A stretch of DNA of 64,000 nucleotides from Auxenochlorella pyrenoidosa (taxonomy: Eukaryota; Chlorophyta; Trebouxiophyceae; Chlorellales; Chlorellaceae). This document shows, piece by piece, positions 53,945-64,000 of the stretch (the stretch's first letter is position 1; every line of letters begins with the position of its first letter). Below the pieces are notes generated by a model. That model was not told the origin of the DNA and searched no databases. It saw only the letters and a list, made by a program, of their open reading frames with translations. Made by a program: the position numbers and the translations under genes. The stretch spans positions 549,110 to 613,109 of the forward strand of contig KQ482066.1 of the NCBI GenBank assembly GCA_001430745.1, read 5' to 3'.

Positions 53945-54687
53945 TGTGGCGCCTCGGAAATATTTGTTTGGTCAGCCTCTGCAGGTGATTTGCGGCAAGC
54001 ACGAGCTCATACACCAGCTCCATTCGCCCGGGCTGGCGTCGGCGGCAGCGGCGGCGGCACGGGCAGCGACGGCGGCGGCAGCAGGCAACTGGCGGCGGGC
54101 AGACGGCTGCATTGGCAGCTGCACAAATCACAGGCAAGTTTGGCCGGGCAACACAGGGCTCACTAACACCAGGCGCCTCGATGGCGCCTACCGAGTTCGG
54201 GAGTTGCCTTGCCTGAGCGTGTGTAAGGCAAATGAAGTCTGATCAACTTGGAAAGGCTGCTCCAGTAATCGGAAGAATGCCAGGCTGTGCTTAATGAGGC
54301 CGACCCCCGGTTTCGGCATCCTCGTCGCTTGCCTTGTTGCCCGACCCCATCCTGCCATTTCCTCCGTCAGCGACACGAAACCTGCACGCTCGTTACGAAA
54401 GCAGATTTCTTCACAGCTTGAACCTAGCCAAGGGTTGCTTTCGAGCAGGCAGCTGCAAAGTGCGGCGGGGCGCTTTCATTGAATTATGCATTGCATGCTA
54501 GGTTGTATCGGGCGGCCGTCTGCTGCCCCCTGTCGCCTCTTTCGCCGCAGCCGTCCGCCGCCTGCCGCCACTTTTGCTGTTGCCCGCCGCCGCCTGCTGC
54601 GTCGCTCTCTCCAGCTTGTGTGTGCTTGCACACAAGAGCTGAGCCTCGCATGATCCTGCCCAATCACTCTGCAGGCTCACAAGCAGG
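53945..54687. other. Divergent intergenic region
   Basis: About 740 bp between the TOUGH start (minus) and the zinc-finger/UIM gene (plus). No recognisable gene; probably both promoters. Confidence 0.5.
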
Positions 54688-56841
54688 ATGCCCTTCCCAA
54701 AGGGCGCCAAGGCCAAGGGCAGCGGCGGTAGCGGCTCGGATGCCTTGACAGAGAATGCCTGCGGCCTGTGCAGTGCCCCAGTAGAAGACGACGATGCGCA
54801 GGGCTACATCAGCGGTCGGTGTTGTGCCTGCACAATGCATGCCGCTCGGCCGAGAGCCCGACCTGAACATTGCCACTAGCATGCATGCAACCCTGTGGCT
54901 GAAAACCAGCCCCCCCTCTCCCTGCTGCAGGCACGTGCAGCAAGTGCGGCACGCGCCACTTTCACTTTGACTGCGTCTCATCCTACCTGGAAAAAGTGCG
55001 TCACATACTGGAAAATGAATTTGCCTTACAAGGCTGGAAGGTTGCTGCATGGGCCAAGGGGGAGTTGCACAGGGCCAACCTCCCTGCACCTGGCGCGCCC
55101 ACCCATTGTGTGCAGAATGCACGCCTCATGAACTCCAAATCCAAATCCATGGAGAAGGGCAAGGTAAGCTTTGCTGCATCTGCTGGGTGCGCTCACATCT
55201 TCCGTGGGGGAGGCTTTGCCTGTTCGTTGCGTGCCACTCATCCCATGCTGCCGGCTGCCCTGCAGAACATTGCGCGCAACCGCCCACAGGACTTGCTTGC
55301 GCAAAACCGGTGAGGTTCCTGATTGCCCTGCAGACAGCTTGGCCTGAGCCGATGACTGGCCTGTCAGGGAGGCTAACCAGTGCCCTGGGTCAGCCGCCCG
55401 GGCGGGAGGCACAGCTGGGCTCTAACTTTGGCGATGACCTGCGTTTGCCCGCTGCAGCACGGTGCAGCGCAAACCGCAGAGGTGCGCCATCAACCCAGCC
55501 TGCACTGGGCTCATGGTGGAGGCAGAGCTCATCAAGCCTCAGAAGCCGGCCGCTCCAGCAGAGGCTGGCCCCGCCCCCGCCGCAGCGCCGCCCGCTCGCC
55601 CCAAGCAGCCCGCCGCCGCAGCTCCCAAGACACCCAAGCCGCCGCAACAGGCGGTGGCAGCAGACAAGGCAAAGCCAGCGGCGCCGGCCAAGCCGCTGCT
55701 GCCTGCACGCACCGGCAGCAGCGCCAGCAGCAGGAGTGCCCCCTTGAGCAGCACCGGCATCACCCGGGAGGAGGCAGCCAGCGAAAGCTTGCAGCAGTTG
55801 CGGGCGTCAGTTGCAGCTGCCCGTGCCAGCCTTGTCGCTGGGAGCGGGGCCAGCAGTGCCGCCAGCAGACCCTCAGCGAGCAATGGTGGGCCTGGCGGCA
55901 CCAAAACCACCACTACCGGCAGCAGCGGCAGCAGCAGCAGGAGCCCGCCGAAAGCATCCCCAGCGAGTGTTGCACAGGATGAGCAGGGCAGGGGCAGGGG
56001 CGCTGCAACGCCCGGCAGCACCCCCGACAGCGCGCCTGCTGACTTGGACAGCAGGAGTGACTGGCCCACCTTGCCTGGAGCAGCGCCTCGGCCCCAGCGC
56101 CAGCAGCCGCCGCAGGAGCGGCAGCACTCAGGCAGCACTAGAGTTGAGTTGGCTGCTGAACCGCCAGTGTGGGCGGAGACTGCATGCGCGGAGCCTGCAG
56201 CAGAGGACGATGAAGATGCGGACATCCGGGCAGCGATTGCAGCAAGCTTGGCTGAGCAGTCCGTGCAGAGTGCAGGCAAGGCACGGCAGGCGGCAGGATG
56301 GGCGCCTGACAGCCCACCAGCTGGCGGCAGCATCCATGCATCAGCAAACGTGGCCAGCAGTCATGCGCTTTCGTGGGCAGCCGTGGCCGCGCCACCCTGG
56401 GCTGCCTCTGCTGCAAGCCAGTCGCCAGCCACAGAGCCATTGCAAGAGCCGGGCAGCCCTGACTCATGTGACCTAGACAGCGCCAGCCTGGCAGCAGCGC
56501 TGCGCAGGCAGCAGGAGCTGCTGCAGCAGCAGTGGCGGCAGCAAGGAGTGCACCAGGTTTGGGAGCAGCCTGCCCTACAGCCGGCAGGGCCGCCCACCCC
56601 GGCGCCGCAGTCCTTGCCGGTGCAGCCAGAGGCACCTGCAGTGGTGGGGCATCCATGGGTGGGCATGGAGGCGGCCCAGCCGGAGCAGCTGGACGATCAC
56701 TCACTGGCCTCTACCTGGCAGCTGGGGCCAGAGCATCAGATAGAGCCGCACTGGCCAGGGCCGGCCTGGGAAAATGTGGAGCAGCCGTCGGATGATGCCG
56801 AGGTGGAGGCCCTGCTGGGCTTGCTGGGCATCCCCGCTTGA
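54688..56841 (+). CDS. Zinc-finger/UIM-like protein, paralogue of 38280-41907
   Basis: No named family recognised. Five exons: 54688-54814, 54931-54995, 55116-55163, 55266-55309, 55458-56841; 555 residues. The zinc module has ACGLCSAPVEDDD, TCSKCGTRHFHFDCV, and QRCAINPACTGLMVEAELIK, aligned with SCNACGRHPFHIECV and GPCVTGRIVDADMVK in the paralogue. The first intron splits both genes at the same place (after codon phase 1, just before the second Cys pair), supporting common ancestry. The long last exon is Ala/Pro/Ser/Gln-rich. It carries a UIM-like DADIRAAIAASLAEQ, a helix SLAAALRRQQELLQQQWRQQ, and ends DAEVEALLGLLGIPA, matching EVENLMALMGIG in the paralogue. Unlike the paralogue it lacks the second Cys cluster and the UBA. 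A ubiquitin-related role is inferred. Confidence 0.75.
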
Positions 56842-57608
56842 ACCTGCCAAACAAGTGTGTGTGATCTCCCTGCTTGCCCTCTGGAAAGACCTTTAGCCTG
56901 CCTTTGAGATGTAACTCTCTGATGTCTGCATGAGGATCATCATTCAGGAGAAACATTTGTTCAAAGCTTCCAGCCATGCGGTTACACGCGGCAGTGGGGC
57001 ACACCCACTGAGCCGTCGGTAAAGTAGATTGCCTGCAGTTGTAACAACTGCGAGAACTTGTGCTTGCCCCTGAGCCCATGCAGCATCTGGGAATGGCTCG
57101 GACTTCTGCCAGTGCTGGCATGGTTCAGTCACGGTTCAAGCTGATTGCTTGCTTTTCACTGACACCCAGAAGGCTACGGTGCTTGGAATCCTCTCTGCTA
57201 GCTCACAGATCCTCCATCCACTTGTAGCCCGGCAAAGTAAAGCCAAGGCTTTGCTCTGATAGAGGCAGGGTGCGCTGTGATGGCGGCGCTTGTCAGGGCG
57301 GCGGGACTGGACACATCCGAACCCTCTCACCCCGGCTTGAATGCTCTTTTTTAGAATGCAGTAGTCATTTCCAATAAAATAGCCTGCCCTGGGACCCTGG
57401 TATCGCTGCGCGTTGCTAGCTTGCACGACCCCCTTCTTGCTGGAATTGTGCTTCCGCGACTTGCAGCTGGTGAGCACGAAGACTACGGCACCGCGCGACT
57501 GGTCGCTGCAGGATGACGCCTTTCCGCCTTGCCGCCGCCGCCAGCCTGGTAGCGGCCGCCTCGAGGTCGGTCACATATATCCCCTCCTTCTCCCCAGTTT
57601 GATGGAGC
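56842..57608. other. Intergenic region between two plus-strand genes
   Basis: About 770 bp: 3' UTR of the zinc-finger/UIM gene (TGTAA at 56910) and the promoter of the next gene. ATATATCC at about 57574 sits only ~35 bp before the next ATG. No other gene seen. Confidence 0.5.
56910..56914 (+). terminator. Probable poly(A) signal TGTAA, zinc-finger/UIM gene
   Basis: TGTAA 69 nt after the stop codon. Confidence 0.5.
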
Positions 57609-60003
57609 ATGAAATTCCGTATAGCTCAGGAGCAGCAGGCTAGTTGGCGATGGGTTGCCGGCACAACCCTGGCAATTGCTGCACTGTGCCTTGCCGCGGG
57701 CCTGCTGCTGTACCGACGACCGGCCCTCGAGACGTTGACGCTCTGCATGAAGGGGGGCAGCAACACGACCGCAGCTAGCGAGGGGGCTAATGGCAGCGCA
57801 GGCGCCCCGCCGGTGCTGCGCGTGTACACGGTCAACATGGTTGCTGGGTCTGGCCCGCCGACCATCAAGGGCGGGCTGTGGTGGGCCGAGTTCCTCTTGG
57901 TCTCCAGGTGAGATGTGATGCTGGGCGCGTGGGCGCTGGCACTGCTCCGCAGGGCGCACTGCCCACGCTGGTGTTTTGCTGCCGAGCCGCCGGCTGCTGA
58001 AGCGCATGACACTGGTGTAGTTTACGCTTGGAGTTTAAGCTTTTTCTTTAAAAACACTGCCTCTCGCACCCTGACAGGCTGTACAACCCAGACCTCTCAA
58101 TCACTGCGATAGTCAACCGCCAGGAGGCCGACCTGGCAAGCTTGCCGGCGGTGGGGCCAGCGCTGCAGAGCGCCAACATCCGCCTCATGCACCTGGACGA
58201 CTTCGACGCGCCGGGCAGCCGTGGCCGCAGGCTCATGGACAGCGCGCTGCCGTTTTTCACACAGGTGCGGCCTGCAGATCCCCGCCATGCCGGGATGAGC
58301 AGGGCACGCGCGCTGGGAAATGCTGCAGCGACTTCCCATGTCACAATCACTGAGTTGGATGCGGCTGGCCTGCCATTCCCGTCAACCATCGCTCTGCCCT
58401 GCCGGGCGCGTGCAGCACTACAAGATGATGTTCCCGAAGAGCGGGTGCGCAAACCTCACAGACCCGCCAGACGAGGGCTGCGTCAGGGGGGCAGAGTTCC
58501 ACATGTCAATGCTGGCGCGCTTCTGCTGGCAGGCCGACCTGGCAAACGTCGACGGCGCAGACTACGTGGTGAGGGGCTTGCGAGGCGGGCCGCGGTTGCC
58601 TTGCTGATCACACAGCAGGCTGGCCTCGAGGGCTGCATGCCATGCGCTCGGGCCTGCAGGACTCGGGCTGCCTTTGGCTGTCAACCAGCGCTGATATGGC
58701 ACATGCAGGTGCTGCCCGTGGACGGCCTGTTTGTCACTGAGGATGAGCGACGTGCTCATTCAACGCCACCTGCAGATGACGATGGATGCAGATGTCATGC
58801 TCACCGATGACGTGCGTGCAGCACTGGGTCGCTACTACATCGGCGCCGATGTGTTCTCACTCTTTGAATGGAGCTCCCAAGTGAGCCTCCAAAGTGCTGC
58901 ATGCCATCAGCGCATGCGCCCCTGCAGCCGCTGACGGCCTGTTTCTGCCCCCCATGCTTCCAACCCGACACCACCCGTGGACATGCTGCAGGTTGTTATC
59001 TGGAAAAGGGAAGCCCTGAATGCCTTTTGCGATGCCCAGTTCGAGGTGCTGGAGATGCTGGAAAAGAATGATTTGCAGGCAGGCTCCATGGGAGGGAAAT
59101 GCATCAGCGTTGGATGGTTGGAGGCGCAGGATGCTGGCATTAGGCGCGCTGGCACAGTGCTATCTTTGCACTGTCCTCTGGTCCGCCTGGTCTTGCAGAG
59201 CTTGTGGAATGTTTTCCACGCTGGCGGCTCAGGCGCCCTAATGGAGTGGACGGATATGGGCTATTTACAAGTGAGTGCAGCAGAGGCGCGTGTCAAATTT
59301 GGGGCGCGACACCAGGGCTCGTCTTGCACTGGTGCATCCTGTTCGATGGGCAGGCCGACAGCATGCTGCCGCCTCACGCTGCGCTGATCTTGCTGTGCTA
59401 GCAAGCAGGGGTTACGCCGCTTCCCTCTGCCCACCTGCTGCCAAAACTTCAGGCCTTCCTGCGGCTGTTGCGGCCCGACCTCAAGCGCGTGCTGCTGTGC
59501 GGCACGCCCGCCGACGCCGGAGAGGAGCTGTGCAGGAACGTGGCCCTGATGGCGGCTGGCATGGCAACCTTTCTGGGCCGGCGCAGCTGGAGGTACGACG
59601 CGTACGACGCCACGTGCCAGCACTTCGAGGACCACATTGAGTGGCGGCTCGGAAAGGACGGGGCGCTGCCAGAGGTCTGGTCGCGCTGGCGGTACGCCGA
59701 CCACCCAACACCCCAGCAGCAGGCCGAGTTTGAGTTCCTGAAGCCGCGCCAGTATGGGCCACCAGAGCGCGCCCCCATGGTCCACTGGCAGGTGCGATGT
59801 GGCAGCCTAGGTTGCTCACCCGCGGCGGGGCTCCCTGCCCCGGTGGCCTTTGCATGTGACGCGGCCTGCTTGCCTCTGTTTGCCTGGTCATCTCACGTCA
59901 CGCTTGTACCATGCCCGCGCAGGATGCGTGCAAGGGGACGGGCTCGGCCTACGTGAAAAAGCACTATGTGGAGACAGGTCTTCTGCCATTGCTGAAACCA
60001 TGA
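57609..60003 (+). CDS. Type II Golgi-style glycosyltransferase candidate
   Basis: Function inferred from architecture, not from a named family. Eight exons: 57609-57907, 58078-58264, 58416-58568, 58776-58880, 58992-59078, 59199-59270, 59453-59791, 59923-60003; 440 residues. A short basic cytoplasmic end (MKFRIAQEQQASWRW) precedes one membrane anchor (VAGTTLAIAALCLAAGLLLY). The luminal part shows LRVYTVNMV, NPDLSITAIVN, a Cys/Trp segment LARFCWQADL and GADYVMTMDADVMLTD, whose DAD fits the DxD metal/nucleotide-sugar site of many glycosyltransferases. SLWNVFHAGGSGALMEWTD and a C-terminal LLCGTPADAGEELC follow. The exon starting at 58776 was preferred over one at 58710 because it gives YVMTMDADVML in frame. 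The intron after 59078 has a GC donor. Donor sugar and acceptor are unknown. Confidence 0.68.
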
Positions 60004-60262
60004 CCGCCGCTGCGTTGATGGCCTGCCAATTTCGTTGCAGCAGCATGCAGATCGCACTTGCCTTTCTTTGCAGCTGTGTGGTGCAATGATTCTGTGAACA
60101 CAGCAGCATCGTGTCAGGAAGGTTCATTTTTGTGAGCACAGACTGGCAGGGGCAGCATGCGCACCGCCGCACTGGCGGCAAGGCGTGGGCGGCATATGGT
60201 GCAGCTCTCCCGTGACAAACCCAAATTTCTTTCCCAAAATTGTCTCGATCTCCGTTTTCCAG

Positions 60263-62090
60263 ATGCTTTCAGTGGTTCGCCGAGCGGCCCCCGCCCTGGA
60301 GCCTGTGCTGCAGCGAGCGGCGCTTTCAAGCATACCCGATAATTCAGACGGGAACAATGCCGCCAAGACAGTCGATTTCGGTGCGCGCTGCCGCTGCTCC
60401 GCTGCCACCGCCGCCGCCGCCTGGCAGCCCGCTGCGTTTGTGCTTGGCCTGCCGCTGCCTGGCGGCGTGTGAAGTGTACGGCTAAAGTGTGCTGCTGTGA
60501 CAAGATTCAGGTGCAATGACCTGCACCCTGCTGGCCCTGTCGCCCAGGCTTCCAGCACGTGCCGCGCGAGGAGAAGCAGACGCTGGTCGGCCAGGTCTTT
60601 GCCTCGGTGGCGCCCAGCTACGATATCATGAACGACCTCATGAGCGGTGGGCGCCCATGCTGCTGTCCGCCCTGCAAGCGCGCTGCAATGGGTGTTGCTC
60701 TTAGAGAAGCTTGTGCTTGGGCCGCGCAGCACGCGACGCCCGCAGCCCCCGCAGCGCATGCTGCGGCGTCGCCCACCACCGCAGCGCACTGCCCCGCAGG
60801 CGGCATGCACCGGCTGTGGAAGGACCGGCTGGTGGAGAAGCTGCGGCCGCGGCCGGGGCAGCGCCACCTGGATGTGGCCGGCGGCACGGGCGACGTCGCG
60901 TTCCGGGTGCTGGACGCCATGCGCACAGGCCAGTACGGCGCCCCTGCCGGCGGCCTGGGCAGCGCCGTGGGCGGCGGCAGCTTTGCATCCAGCGCCAGCG
61001 CAGGCAGCAGCTCGGCCCCAGCGGCAGCAGCAGGCGCGGCACCAGACGCGGGCGCCCAGCTGCCGCCGGTAACGGTGTGCGACATCAATGCGGCCATGCT
61101 GGCAGAGGGGCGCAAGAAGGCCGAGGCGCGCGGCGTGGGCCCGGAGAGCATGCAGTGGGTGGAGGGCAACGCAGAGGCGCTGCCCTTCCAGAGCGGCAGC
61201 TTTGACTCGTACACCATCGCGTTCGGCATCCGCAACGTCACTGACCGCGCCGCCGCGCTGCGCGAGGCGCACAGGTGGGCTGCTTGCGACTAGCAGCACT
61301 CGCACCGCGGCTGCCTGGGCTGCCACGGTGGCCGAGTCTGTGCGCATCCCCTTGCCGCCGTGGCGTTGCATTCTGTGGTCAGCTTGCTGCTGAATGTGCT
61401 GATGCGATGGAAGCGCACGCATCCTGCTGTTGTGTTCTGCAGGGTGCTGCGCCCCGGCGGCCGCTTCCTGTGCCTCGAGTTCAGCAAGGTGGTGGTGCCC
61501 GGCATGCAGCAGCTGTACGACCTGTACTCATTCAACGTCATCCCGCAGATCGGCAGGTAGTTGGAAGCTTTGTGCCGCAGATTCGCCAGCTTCGGGGGGC
61601 CTCTTGGGGTTCCTGGCGCCAAAGGCGAAGTTGGTCCCGCCCTGCCTGCGCCTGGATTTCACACTGCCCATCGGCCCCCGGCAAGACTGTGCCGAGGACA
61701 GCCTTGGCGCAAAGCTAGTCGTGCAAACGTTCAATCTGCAGGATGGTGGCCAACGATGCTGACAGCTACCAGTACCTGGTGGAGAGCATACGCATGTTCC
61801 CAGACCAAGAGGCATGGTCGCAGGCGAGGCGGCTGGCATGTCCTGCCGGTGGTGTGACCACAATGCTTGCTGTTGCACCTGGCTGCCTGTGCAACGGTGC
61901 AGCCAGCTCTTTTGTTTCTTGATTTCTTGGGCATGACTGCGTGCCGGCGGCCAGGGTGGATTTGGCATCAAGACTCGTGGGTTTTTGTGCTGCTTTGCAG
62001 ATGATTGAAGAAGCGGGCTTTCGCGGTGTGGACTATGAAAATTTGACCTTTGGAGTTGTGGCTATTCACTCTGGCTTCAAGCTGGCCTGA
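60263..62090 (+). CDS. COQ5: COQ5, ubiquinone biosynthesis C-methyltransferase
   Basis: UbiE/COQ5 SAM-dependent C-methylation of the 2-methoxy-6-polyprenyl-1,4-benzoquinol ring, on the mitochondrial inner membrane. Six exons: 60263-60380, 60548-60646, 60800-61274, 61443-61556, 61742-61823, 62001-62090; 325 residues. The presequence [20 protein letters not shown] is typically mitochondrial. Motifs: [23 protein letters not shown] motif [62 protein letters not shown], and the end [18 protein letters not shown]. Between motif I and the acidic-loop strand [11 protein letters not shown] sits an insert of about 45 Gly/Ser/Ala-rich residues not usual in COQ5. The last intron has a GC donor at 61824. 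The in-frame upstream open stretch lacks presequence character, so the ATG at 60263 was kept. Confidence 0.93.
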
Positions 62091-62516
62091 GCTTGCCTCT
62101 GGCATCGACTGCTGTCTGGTGCTTGAGGGCGTCCTTGGCGCTGTGTAAACTTCAGCGCCTGCCCTTGCGGTGGCAGCGTCGCTGCCCTGCTGTGCCTCTT
62201 GCTTGTCCAGCCAGGAAATTGTAATGAATGTAGCCTGGTCAGAAATTCAGGCAACGATCGCTGTGAGATGCAGCCAGTAGAGTAAACGTGGCAACCAAGG
62301 GTTGCACGTGTCCATGCCAAGGCCTCTCGTCCTGCCACATCTGGTGCCACGGCGATCGAGTCTTGCTGGCAGCCCTATCAAAAGCTGCATGCAGTGACTC
62401 AGCCTCATGATGCACCTTGCAAATGCAACATCTCAGGATTGTGCAGCTGCTGGGAGAAACAGCCTTGTATTGATTACAAATGAATGCGCTCTCCATGAGA
62501 GAAAAATGCCATGCCC
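62091..62516. other. Convergent intergenic region with poly(A) signals
   Basis: 426 bp between COQ5 (plus) and the methyltransferase (minus). TGTAA at 62144-62148 is 54 nt after the COQ5 stop (a second is at 62220). TTACA at 62474-62478 gives a minus-strand TGTAA 39 nt after the other gene's stop. Confidence 0.6.
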
Positions 62517-63976
62517 TCATCGCGACGCCTGCGGCGCAACCTGCAAGAGGGGAAAGGCAACGATGCGCGGTGTGACGACCTGCTGCTGAAGTAGCAGTGC
62601 TGCATGCCGCGTCCCTGCTACCTCGTGCAGTATTGTAATGCGAGCCGGCATAGGGCGGGCTCCCAGAAGGCGTTCAACGACCCGTGCTGCATTTTGCCTC
62701 ACCGCAATGATGTCGGTCCACAGCCCGAATTTTCCAGAGTGCTGGCGGTACCACTCGCAGAGTGCTGCCGGCTCGGTTGGGTGCCGAGCCCATTCCTCCT
62801 TGCTGGGTGGCTCTTCCCCAGGGATGACCTTCAGCCCCGTCTCGTACACCTGCGGGCAGGGGACGGCAAGCGCCAGAGGCGTGGGGCGTGGCAAAGCACG
62901 GCTTGTTTTCTGCCGGCCTTGAACGTCGCCACTGGCGCATCCTTTTGCGCTGCATCCCTGCTCTGTCTTGCCTTGTTCTGTCCTCACTTAAAAACAGGCA
63001 AGAGTGGACTGCATCAAGCAAGGGCAGCAGTGAGGGCAATCCACAGTTGAACATGTGCAGCCGGCCCAAACGCGCACAGCCTTCCCACCACCTCTCACCT
63101 CATACCCCGCCTCGAGCAGCTGCAGCAGTGCGTCTTCGCAAGGGCGCGCCCCCTCTCGCGCCATGGCAGTCGGCCACAGCTCAAGCATGACGGTGTGGAC
63201 GGCACGCTGGCGCAGCAGCCGCGCCATGCCCTGCAGCACAACGCCATCAAAGCCTGCGGGCAAACCGGGCCCATCCATGCTCAACGGGGGAGGAGGTGCA
63301 ACTGACCACTTGATGACCGTGACAGCCTGCCTCTGGGATGGCACCGCCCCACCTTGTGTATCAATTTTTGCCAGGTAGATCGGGTTGTCAGCGGTTGCAT
63401 TGGCGAAGAAGTCGTCCTGCAGAATGCAGCCGAAGAGGAGAGGAGCAAAGGCGCTGCCTGGGGCCATGCCCTGGACAGCCTTCCACGGGCACCTGGCAGC
63501 ACGCGTGCACCTGCACTCACCAGCGCAACGCTCTCTAGCACAACTGGCCGCACACGTGCGTGCACCTGGGCTCACCATCGCGACGCTCTCTATGAGGACC
63601 TCGTGCTGCTTGTCCTGGAAGGCGGGCACCTCCCCCAGGATGGGGGCGCCAGCATGGTCGCCTGCAGCGCCAGAGGGTGCACTCAGCGCACAGCGCGCGC
63701 AGCTTTGACAGCGTACAGCTGAAGGCCGGTGGTGCAGCGCGCAGCGCTCCCTTGCGCCCAGCTGGAGCAGGCCCCGCGGGTCCCGCATGCGGCTGCACCC
63801 GCACGTGCTGCGCCTTGTTTGCGCGAGGCAGGCCCGTCACCCACCTGTGCTGCCTGTGTTGCGGAACACTATCTTGGCGCCGCTCACGGCTGCCACCACC
63901 TTCTGCTCGAGGCGCAGCCGCGGGTCGTTCAGCGAGTCTTTCAGCACGTCAACCGTTCTGTTCCAGTTGATGGGTC
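62517..63976 (-). CDS. FkbM-type methyltransferase (5' end beyond window)
   Basis: SAM-dependent O-methyltransferase-like FkbM domain; substrate unknown. Visible exons: 63976-63845, 63661-63576, 63416-63353, 63253-63099, 62849-62517; the first has a CAG acceptor at 63977, so upstream exons lie past the right edge. Sequence seen: RTVDVLKDSLNDPRLRLEQK, GAKIVFRNTGST, then PIYLAKIDTQGFDGVVLQGM, the typical FkbM strand (K-I-D-x-x-G-x-D), TVMLELWPTAMA, LLQLLEAGYEVYETGL and FGLWTDIIAV. The residues after TDIIAVR (about 60) do not look like the family. A GTGAGG that could act as a donor lies at that point, so the true end may be another exon rather than the stop at 62517. Confidence 0.75.
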
Positions 63977-64000
63977 CTGCACATTTTTTGACCAATTACA

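Noticed and set aside
58710..58775. Extra glycosyltransferase exon beginning VLPVDGLFVTEDE
   Set aside because: No phase-compatible donor links it to the DADVML exon; skipping it gives a continuous YVMTMDADVML.
60124..61422. 432-codon minus-strand open frame over COQ5
   Set aside because: Antisense shadow of a well-supported gene in GC-rich DNA; no recognisable domain.

Overview
The window is nuclear DNA from a GC-rich green alga, most likely a Chlorella-type trebouxiophyte. The support is indirect but consistent. Genes are dense and heavily intron-split, with GT...(C/T)GCAG introns and a minority of GC-AG introns. TGTAA motifs, the usual chlorophyte poly(A) signal, follow many stop codons. 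Ser-Pro-Pro-Pro-rich wall-protein stretches occur, and conserved enzymes carry alanine-rich inserts. Two runs of N (13766-13943 and 27570-27982) are assembly gaps. I see no rRNA, tRNA, CRISPR array or transposon. All gene models were spliced by hand from protein-family motifs, reading frame and splice sites; no transcript or database was available.

Layout from left to right: expansin (-, cut by the window edge); Pus1-type tRNA pseudouridine synthase (+); long-chain acyl-CoA synthetase (-); ribosome biogenesis factor RPF2 (-); a type II membrane protein with a Ser/Pro-rich tail (-); a second, stalked expansin-like protein (-); a class III purple-acid-phosphatase-like enzyme (-, interrupted by a gap); a BTB-BACK-Kelch protein (+); a plastid HU-like nucleoid protein (+); an omega-amidase/nitrilase (-); a zinc-finger/UBA/UIM protein (+); an unknown protein with two membrane segments (-); an OPR/FASTK-like helical-repeat protein (+); the TOUGH/GPATCH1 splicing factor (-); a paralogue of the zinc-finger/UIM protein (+); a Golgi-type glycosyltransferase candidate (+); COQ5 (+); and an FkbM-type methyltransferase (-, running off the right edge).

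The genes do not form one pathway. Some share a theme: two expansins, a Ser/Pro-rich surface protein and a Golgi glycosyltransferase candidate point to cell-wall or surface biology, and RPF2, Pus1 and TOUGH are RNA-maturation housekeeping. Several neighbours are divergent (possible shared promoters) or convergent with abutting or overlapping 3' ends.

The most interesting signal is in the acyl-CoA synthetase. Three tandem, diverged versions of one exon (11311-11444, 11818-11963, 12083-12216) each encode the same ~45-residue segment between the AMP-binding P-loop and the downstream core. All three keep open frames and usable splice sites, start in phase 0 and end in phase 2, so only one can be used per mRNA without a frameshift. 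This looks like a mutually exclusive exon cassette switching the fatty-acid gate.
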